In this document: positions 57,355 to 64,000 of the stretch, piece after piece
How the letters are laid out: each line of letters begins with the position of its first letter
Position numbering within the stretch: the first letter of the stretch is position 1
From: Dasypus novemcinctus
Lineage: Eukaryota > Chordata > Mammalia > Cingulata > Dasypodidae
Assembly (NCBI RefSeq): GCF_030445035.2
Contig: NC_080699.1
Span: 4,216,001 to 4,280,000, forward strand
Direction: 5' to 3'
DNA: 64,000 bases
The notes under the pieces: generated by a model
Database searches by the model: none
What the model was told of the DNA's origin: nothing
The model's input: the letters and a program-made list of their open reading frames with translations, nothing else
Program-made: the position numbers and the translations under genes

Positions 57355-57425
57355 CAAATACTCTTTGAACAACTAGCACTGTGCTTGGTATGCATTAGGT
57401 GCTCAATAAATTCAATTAATGAATT
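57355..57425 (+). repeat. L2/MIR 3' tail
   Basis: AGCACTGTGCTTGGTATGCA and TTAGGTGCTCAATAAATTC match the conserved tail of L2/MIR elements. Confidence 0.6.
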
Positions 57426-57704
57426 AATATGAAAGGGAAGTATAGTTTAAGCCAAACAACAACTGGCTCTAGGAACTTGAGTTCTTCCTTCCGCAGGAGT
57501 TGTCTTACTGAGGAAAGATAGCAAAAGTTCCAATCGATCATCAACTCAAGAGGTAAAAGTTGGTTCAGGGATTTAGGGTTTCCATCTTCTCTACAATCAT
57601 CCTGAGTTTCTCCACATGGAATAATATAGCTGTGATCCTCTGTAATCATCCTGGATTTCCATGCTTCCAAAGGACCCACACTTTTGCACCTTATTTTTTC
57701 TATG

Positions 57705-58095
57705 GTGAAACAAACTGTGGTGGCTGGGAGTTATGTAGCTCAGAAAAGCTTGTTCTCACTCTTACTCCATTCCTGCGGGTGAGAACTCACCGCAAGCAAG
57801 ACCTTCGGATGCAGTTGCTTCAGTCAAGGTGTGGCCCTGCTGAATCAGGACGGGTCTTAATTCTTAAACTGGAGGCCATACAAGGAAGACCACTGGGAGA
57901 GAGAAGCCTCGGGGAGCAGCCAGGAGCCGGAGGTCAGGGGGACTCACCAGAGCGGCCACCAGCCCCGAACGCGTCTTTAGAGAAAAAGCATCATCTCGAT
58001 TTTGGACTTCTCAGAGCCTCAAAACCGTGAGAGCCAGTGAATTCCTGTAGCTAACCCATTGTAGGGTATTTGAGCAAACAGGAAACTAAAACACA
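57705..58095 (+). mobile_element. ERVL-MaLR-type LTR
   Basis: GTTATGTAGCTCAGAAAAGC, CATTCCTGCGGGTGAGAAC, CAGTCAAGGTGTGGCCC, CTGAATCAGGACGGGTCTTAA, GAGCCTCAAAACCGTGAG, CTAACCCATTGTAGGGTA and the end GGAAACTAAAACA follow the sense LTR. The usual AATAAA near the 3' end reads AGTGAA, so the polyadenylation signal is lost. CpGs are still frequent in the middle. The 156-codon frame 57560-58030 lies mostly in it and is not a gene. Confidence 0.7.
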
Positions 58096-58337
58096 AACAA
58101 ACAAAAGCCAAAACCTCTCTACCCACATAGTATCATGGAATAATATTGATAATTGCCATCTTATTCTATGGCTCTGGCTATATCCTTAACTGCATCTATA
58201 TAGAGATACTTTGACATTGTCCTGTGTGTACTATTGGCTTACAATATATTTTTCAGATTCTTAAAAGCATCACAATGAAATTTTCTAAATACCTTAACCA
58301 TTTTGAAAATCTAATTGATCAGAGATAGGCTCATGAC

Positions 58338-58510
58338 GGCAGGCTTGCTACCTGCTTTTGTAAACAGTTTTGCTGGGACACAGCCATGCGCATTTGCTCA
58401 CATACTGTCGGTGACAGTCTCAGAGTTGAGTAACTGTGACGGAGACCATGTGGTCCACGAAGTTTAAAATATTTACTCGTGGGCACTTCAAAGAAAGAAT
58501 CCTCCAATCC
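58338..58510 (-). mobile_element. hAT-Charlie fossil, same family as at 48.6 kb
   Basis: TTTTGTAAACAGTTTTGCTG, GGACACAGCCATGCGCATTTG, GAGTTGAGTAACTGTGACGG, AGACCATGTGGTCCACGAAG and TTTAAAATATTTACTCGTGG reproduce the reversed CAGGGGTCGGCAAACT-type consensus. The terminal repeat is degraded. Confidence 0.75.
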
Positions 58511-59694
58511 TTGTCCTAGAAAACACTAAGAAAACAATTAAATTATGACCCTGTAAGATAGGTCATATAAAAATTCTCTTTTAAAATGTACATAGGCACT
58601 TTACATTCACAGCATGTATTTAGATGATTTTATTATTTTATTCCTAATTATAGACAATGATCTTACTTGAGAGCACTTATCGTAGAATTGTTTGCCATAG
58701 CCTTTAGGTTTTTTCTTTTAAATAAATGGATATTTTGCAAAATCATCATGTCAGCAATCTAATGATTTGGTGTGCTTTTTTCAATGCTTTTTTTCCCCTA
58801 TATATGTTTTAACATCAAATCATTGATGATCTCAAACAGAATATGAGAAACCTAGAAATTTCTTCTATCCTCAAACAACACAGTAATACTCTAAGTAGCC
58901 CCTAGAATTGAAAATACAATCTTTTCTCCTATAGATTCACACAAACAGACTCAAATGGTTTGCAAAATAATGTCCCTACAAATCATCAGGTAAAGGGTTA
59001 CATAAAACTAACCACAATTATTGACCTTAAATTTCATTATCTACCCCTTTCTATTTTGTTGTAGGTTACTTAATAGCTATTTGTAGCCTAACCATAATGG
59101 CATGATTTTAGTGCTGATTCAGGTTTTTGAAAGGAAATCATCTCTAATTTTGATTACAAAAGCAAAATATAAATATCAATAAAAAGGTTAGGACTAAATG
59201 TCCTGACATATTTAGTCAATATTTCACTGTGTCTTTAAAGTTGTATATAAAGACCATGACAAAAGTTTCTGTCTATGCAATTGTAAATCCATTGGTTGTT
59301 TTAAGGTAATCCCTAAGGGGAAAAAATATTGAATTTAATGTTTTTTTTCTTCTTAAGAAACAAAATTAAGGTTTTAGCCTTAAAAGACTGAGTGGCCCTA
59401 CGCAATTATATACGTCTATTTCTGTATCTTTTTATATTGTGTTGAAATGATAATTAGAAAACAGATGGTAAAATAGGAAAGGCATAAAATTAACCCACCA
59501 CCACTTTTGCATAGTGGACATTTAAGTGTGTGATTTGGTTTTTTGGGAAATAACTGAAATATACACTGTGGAATGAGGTCAATACAAATATATAAATTTG
59601 GCAATATACGGTAGCAGTTTTGCCCTATGACAATAATTTCCCCAACCCCCAACTCCATTTAATAGCTAATAAGGTTCAGTGAGGGCTCTTGTGT
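58511..59694. other. AT-rich unique DNA
   Basis: Nothing recognised. Confidence 0.4.
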
Positions 59695-59755
59695 TAACAC
59701 ATGGGTAAAACATTTAAAACTGTACCTGGCACGTGTAAGCCCTATATACTATCAG
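59695..59755 (+). repeat. MIR 3' fragment
   Basis: AAAACTGTACCTGGCACGTG and TAAGCCCTATATACTATC match the sense MIR 3' end. Confidence 0.6.
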
Positions 59756-59769
59756 TGCAGTGCTAATTT

Positions 59770-59880
59770 TTGTTTTTAATTAGTAGTTTACTATTATCAG
59801 CTCCATTTTACAGATAAGGAAATTAAACCAGAATTAGAAGCCTGGAATGGGGCTCCAGTCTCCACACTGCAGCATCCTGG
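59770..59880 (-). repeat. MIR fragment, antisense
   Basis: CTATTATCAGCTCCATTTTA, CAGATAAGGAAATTAAACCAG and the following CCTGGAATGGGGCTCCAGTC match reversed MIR. Tail to tail with the preceding fragment. Confidence 0.7.
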
Positions 59881-60954
59881 GCTAATGTCTCATCTTTAAC
59901 TTCGTAAAGCCACCGTGACAGCCCCATCTTAAAGCAAACCAAAAGAAAGCCCTTGCTTGCTTCCACGCCGTGCTCTAGATGCAAACCCACGTCCTGTTAC
60001 CAGTGTCCTCCTCTGGCGAACGGAATTCTCTGTGAGCATCGGTAAGCGGCAGGTGCCTCATGTAATTGCTTTTATTGATCTTTTGTATTTGACATCAAGA
60101 CTGCACTACTGTTTTTGTTTTTACTTTTATTTTTTAAATAAGACATTCAGGAAGGATGACAATGAAGGACAATAGTCTTCAGTATAGCCAGTGAGCAAGG
60201 ACTGCTTTTCTTCCACTTGACTTTTACTTTGGTGATAGAAGTATTTCTTTTTTTTGTTGTTGATTTTATAATAATAATCTATTATTCAGTATGCATAAAA
60301 AACTAACTCTTTCAATTGTATGTACTCATGAACAACAAAAGGAAAAATTTGGAAATTATTTCAGACTACCACCTAATCAAATCAAACAGATATTTTCATA
60401 TATTTAGCTTCACTGCTTTGACAAAACAGTCATACTAAAATAGACACTATCAGACAGATTTCCCAAACTCTTCATGGGTTCTGTTTGGGATGTTTTGAAG
60501 AAAAAGTTTAGCTGGAAACCTTGCCCCTGTGCTGCAATGTGCTGTCAGGTTGTAATTAATACTCAGAATCTCTCCTTCGTGACCTTCTAGATTGGCCTTC
60601 CTTTCAGATACCAATTCTGCCGGTGAACGAGTTTTCCTAGGGCAGTAAACCAGTCCCTTGAAGGTCCTGCAGTCCTGGTCACGCGCCCCTCTTGGTCCAT
60701 ACTTACTTCACTTGCTCACGGCAGCTGAGACTGGCTGTAGAGAAGAGGGGAGCTGCCGAGGGCCCTGGGTGTCACCCGCCCTCTGCCCTGCGCTCGTGGG
60801 TCCCTCACCCCTGCCTCTGTGCCCGCATCTCTAGGGCAAGGGGCCCATCAGGGGACGAGCTGGTCACTACTGTTCAGTGGACTCTGAAGGAAACAGGACC
60901 CAGCAAGTCCTAAGTTGGCAAAAGGGACAGTTGCCAATTCCTTATCCAGTGAGG
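59881..60954. other. Unique DNA with GC-rich patch at 60.68-60.91 kb
   Basis: The GC-rich patch (GGGAGCTGCCGAGGGCCC and neighbours) keeps a 73-codon frame open without recognisable motif. Confidence 0.35.
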
Positions 60955-61350
60955 GTGTGTGGCGATGGCGTACTGCCCCCTCAAGACAGGTTCAGGTCCT
61001 GAGACCCCCGTCCTGCGGTGCGAACCCACTTGTGGGTGGGCTCTCAAAGTCCAGCCCCTGGTCCTGTGGGTAAAGACTCACTTGTAAATAAGTTGTTCCG
61101 AGACCCCGCTTAGCTGAGGCCGCGCTGAGCCAGGTGGGTCTCAGCCCCTAACGCCTGGCTGAGAGGCAGAGGAGTGCGGGAGGCGCTTGCTCAGGGGAAG
61201 CCAGCGGAGGAGCAGGGCCCCTTTGCCTTCAGAGGCCACAATGCTGCGACGCCTTGGATGGAGCCTTGGATTCTGGAACTGGAAGCCGATAAATCCCTGT
61301 TTAAACAACCCACCTGTGGTATTTATCTCAAGAGATGGTGAATGGGCTTC
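60955..61350 (+). mobile_element. MaLR-type LTR, GC-rich
   Basis: TACTGCCCCCTCAAGACAGG, TTCAGGTCCTGAGACCC, CTTGTAAATAAGTTGTTCCG, ATTCTGGAACTGGAAGCCG, ATAAATCCCTGTTTAAACAAC and ACCTGTGGTATTTATCTCAAG mirror the MaLR LTR order (ccctcaaaa ... ttatttgtaaata ... gaactg ... aataaat ... gtttaa ... gtggtattt). Confidence 0.6.
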
Positions 61351-61937
61351 ACTTACTTCCATCCATTGTTCCACTGATGCTGAGGAAGTCAAGGATGTGC
61401 CAAGTCTTCTCTGAACTCCCCACCTAGGAATGCCTTGTCCACACAGCCATTAGAAAGCACATCACATCAACCACATTCTGTGTTCCCTTTTTTTATCCCA
61501 AAATTCACAAACAAATTAAAAAAGAACAAGAGCAAGACCTGGTTGCTTTACCCATTTCCAAGGATTGAACCCATCACTGGCAGAGTTTCAGTCTGAGAGA
61601 GCTGGTCTATTTCCTAGGTCATTAGTACTTTTATTTTGTAGGCCTTTTATTATCCCAACCCGAATTCTGGGAGGTATACAAGGGCATCCCATCCATAATG
61701 AGCCCAGGACTCCAATATTTGTCCCCATTTGCTCTGCAACTATGAGAATCCTACCACAGTGGATGGCCTCTCATGTTGGTCAATAAATATTCATTCAATT
61801 TTTAAATTATATAAGTATATATGGGTGTAGGTGTGTAGTAAGAACATAAGTTTGTTCAAAACATGGTCTGGCCTTTGTCCTCAGCTTCTAATCCCTTGAA
61901 AAGTCAATATAGGAGCATCTTTGCTTGCTTGAGGGCA
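61351..61937. other. Unique DNA with an L2/MIR tail
   Basis: GGTCAATAAATATTCATTCAA at 61778 is an L2/MIR-type tail. Nothing else recognised. Confidence 0.4.
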
Positions 61938-62436
61938 TTGTGTTACAACCGTAATCTAACAGTGACTTAGTGTAGGAACGGGCTCCACGGGATGGTCTTA
62001 GGTAGAGATGCCTAAGAGAAAATAACAATGTGATTTAGGACCAGGACCTCGGGTCAAGCCAGACGGTAGTAATTAAATTATGGGTCACCTGGTATCAATG
62101 GACCTGCAGACTGTGAGCAATCAATGAATCCTGCCTACATAATGGAGCGCTGAGGCTGGTTGTGTGTCCCTGGTTATCAATACTCCATGTATATTGTCAC
62201 ACATCGTGGCAGTGAGGCGTTAAAACGGTCCTTGGCGCCACTAGAGAGGGCAACTCTAAGCTCCACGTTTGGACTCCTCCAAGACTATTCCCTGAGCTCC
62301 TCTTTCCTTAGTTGATTTTCCTCTATACTTTCCCTATGATAAAACTTAACTGAGATTGTAACAACTTTCAGGGAGTTCTGTGAGTCTTTGTAGAGATTTA
62401 TCAAAACAGGGGAGGTTTTGGGGACCCCCTAAACAT
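61938..62436 (+). mobile_element. ERVL-type LTR, old
   Basis: GGGATGGTCTTAGGTAGAGATG, AAATAACAATGTGATTTAGGA, CTCGGGTCAAGCCAGACGG, GGGTCACCTGGTATCAATGGA, CTCCATGTATATTGTCACACA, GATTTTCCTCTATACTTTCC, TAAAACTTAACTGAGATTG and GGGAGTTCTGTGAGTC in order match a class III LTR. The 5' limit is approximate. Confidence 0.6.
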
Positions 62437-62440
62437 GTAA

Positions 62441-62458
62441 TTTGGTATCAGAAGTCAG
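62441..62458 (+). other. Retroviral primer-binding-like site
   Basis: TTTGGTATCAGAAGTCAG begins a few bases after the LTR end, where class III proviruses keep their tRNA primer-binding site (TGGTnTCAGAAGT-like). This marks the LTR as the 5' LTR of a former provirus; internal sequence beyond about 62530 is not recognisable. Confidence 0.5.
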
Positions 62459-62840
62459 TGATCTGGCATGGATACTATTTCCTCTAAACTGTGTAATTGG
62501 CCAAACACTCACGGCATTTATTTACTTATGTAAATATCCTAAGTACGCTACGTAGAATTCCTGTGTTTTTATTTGTCTCCTTTCCTTATCCTTTCCTATA
62601 TATTCTGTCATAAAGTCAAAGGGCTTCTTTTTAGGGGAACAACGTCCTGCTTGTACGGAGGGATCAGTTCTTTATGGTGATGTATGTCCTTCCATCTCGT
62701 TTTGCCTTTGTGCATGGTTTCTCCTTGGCTGGCTCTTAATGCAAAGATTTAAAAAAGCAGCTGTTCAAGTTTTTGTTTCTTATTTTCTTTTATTGCTTCA
62801 AATTTGGCAAAAAATAAATTTTTAAAAATTATTTCATTTT
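62459..62840. other. Unassigned DNA between LTR and U6
   Basis: AT-rich, no motif recognised. Confidence 0.35.
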
Positions 62841-62946
62841 GGGTTTGCTTTGGCAGCACATCCACTAAAACTGGAACACACAGAGAAGATTAGCATGGCC
62901 CCTGCGCAAGGATGACATGCAAAGTTGTGACGCGGTCCCTACTTTC
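62841..62946 (+). pseudogene. RNU6: U6 snRNA pseudogene
   Basis: U6 is the catalytic-core snRNA of the spliceosome. Here the GGCAGCACAT block, ACTAAAA.TGGAAC, the invariant ACAGAGA box (ACAGAGAAGATTAGCATGGC) and CCCCTGCGCAAGGATGACA are almost intact. The 5' start (GGGTTTGCTTTGG for GTGCTCGCTTCGG) and the 3' stem (AAAGTTGTGACGCGGTCCC) carry several changes. The final T-run terminator reads CTTTC, and I see no proximal sequence element upstream, so it should be inactive. Length about 106 nt is normal. It has no poly(A) tail and no evident TSD. Confidence 0.92.
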
Positions 62947-63184
62947 ACCCCGTCAAGTGACCAGCTGGCCTGCCGGCCACAGGGTGTGCTTGCTCTCCCT
63001 GTCTTGATTAATTGCCGTTTCCAGGAAGGGGTAGTAATTGGTCCCCTCTGTTCTCACTGGAGCTTGCTTAAGTAAAACTTAATGTCTAGAAAAAAATTTT
63101 GTTGTGTTGCTTTTAGTAATTAAAAAAAATATTTACTAGACTACTTCTATCAGCCACAATCACATCCATATAAATATTTAAGGG
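62947..63184. other. GC-richer block after U6, then AT-rich DNA
   Basis: 62947-63075 (GGCCTGCCGGCCACAGGG and on) is unlike the surrounding AT-rich DNA and not identified; it may have been co-inserted with U6. Confidence 0.3.
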
Positions 63185-63465
63185 AAAAATTTAGTTTATG
63201 TTAAGGAGGATGAGAACTAGTTGGAAGACTCCGGGAGGATAACATTGAGAAGGTATTGTATAACCATGATTTTGGAAGTAGATGAGGATTGTGGTTAATA
63301 ATATAAATATAGGCATTATCTTCTACAGAGTGTTAAGATGTGGTGATACATGGGGAAAACATAGCTAATGTAATTTATGGACTATAATTAACAACACCTT
63401 TGTAAAGTTTTTGTAGGAAAAAAATTGTTACTATATTAATTCTAAAGGTTAAAAAAAGAATATGG
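63185..63465 (+). mobile_element. L1 3' UTR fragment
   Basis: AAGATGTGGTGATACATGGG, AAAACATAGCTAATGTAATT, TATGGACTATAATTAACAAC and ACCTTTGTAAAG are sense L1 3' UTR-like words ending in AAAGGTTAAAAAAAG. Confidence 0.5.
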
Positions 63466-64000
63466 GATTTGGTTTTGTGAGCTATGAATATGATTAAGCT
63501 TTTTCCTCTTCTTTTTTTTTTTTTTCATTAATAAGGAGACCTTGACTATGCCATTTAACTAATCTGAGTTCATCTGTGTATCTTTCTGGACACTAGAGAA
63601 AAAAACAAGTTAGCAGTTGGAATTAGATGGGATAAAAGTGCCTGGAAAGAATTTTTAGGAGTAATATTTCCATAACTTGTTGAGCTGTATTTTTCTGTTC
63701 TTTTATTTTTGTGAATTTGAAGAAAGGAAAAAAATATTGATGTTACTATTTTTTTCTCTTTTGCATATCATTTCTGTCAGTAGTATTCTCTTAAATTTTA
63801 AATGTATTTGATATCATTACTGAAAAAAATTTTTTATTGTAATATCTGCCTCATTTATGTATAGTAGAAATTTTTATCTTGTTGCTTCTCTTTTATAATC
63901 TCTTCAGTAATTGGATATATATATGTAAATAACTTGACCTTCAAATTTAGAGAAATTGTACACCTGGATAGTTCAACTTTATGAAGTTTAAATTTAATGC
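63466..64000. other. AT-rich unique DNA to window end
   Basis: T-run at 63511-63525; nothing recognised. Confidence 0.4.

Noticed and set aside
57560-58030. 156-codon open frame as a gene
   Set aside because: Most of it lies inside a MaLR-type LTR.
62810-62840. Active U6 promoter (TATA-like A/T run 15-30 bp upstream of U6)
   Set aside because: The A/T run is ordinary AT-rich DNA; no proximal sequence element at the proper distance and no T-run terminator.
1-64000. Bacterial-type systems (operons, CRISPR, phage, toxin-antitoxin)
   Set aside because: Low coding density, mammalian SINE/LINE/LTR content and CpG depletion show this is a vertebrate nuclear sequence.

Overview
The window looks like nuclear DNA of a placental mammal, most likely a xenarthran and specifically an armadillo (Dasypus). 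Five copies of a tRNA-headed, A/T-tailed SINE of the DAS type (about 3.5, 24.8, 29.9, 39.7 and 46.0 kb) are the main evidence. They sit among mammal-wide fossils (MIR, L2, old L1, ERVL/MaLR LTRs, hAT-Charlie) and several copies of one L1 3' UTR family. There are no operons, ribosome-binding sites or CRISPR arrays. I see no intact protein-coding gene. Most open frames are short and random, or lie inside repeats; the longest (167 codons near 29.6-30.1 kb) is SINE sequence.

Layout. 1-13.9 kb: AT-rich unique DNA with scattered MIR/L2 fossils, one L1 3' end and a short SINE with perfect target-site duplications (TSDs). 13.89-15.62 kb: a retrotransposon on the minus strand with an L1-like 5' end, a decayed full-length ORF1 and an L1-type 3' UTR but no ORF2, so a half-L1 (HAL1-like) element. 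16-24 kb: MIR, L2, one fairly young L1 3' end and GC-rich unique patches. 24-30 kb: nested insertions, with an old L1 broken by two antisense L1 3' ends and a MaLR-like LTR, then an ERVL reverse-transcriptase fragment, then an L1 tail with a SINE in it. 32-36.8 kb: a CpG-rich solo LTR inserted in a second copy of the HAL1/L1 3' UTR, followed by antisense ERVL-like internal sequence and an LTR. 39-47 kb: a second L1 tail with a SINE at the matching site, then a mosaic of sense and antisense L1 ORF2 pieces and a long SINE with perfect TSDs. 48-64 kb: two hAT-Charlie fossils, MIRs, several ERVL/MaLR LTRs (one with a perfect 5-bp TSD, one followed by a primer-binding-like site) and a U6 snRNA pseudogene.

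Two minus-strand segments (about 5.93-6.14 kb and 56.49-56.76 kb) have splice-acceptor-like edges and protein-like open frames. The second is the better candidate for a real terminal coding exon, but I recognise neither protein. The most notable features are the ORF2-less retrotransposon with a triplicated 3' UTR and a T-run instead of an A tail, and two SINE insertions at the same position of two L1 tails. Repeat family names rest on remembered consensus similarity, and boundaries are approximate unless a TSD is given.
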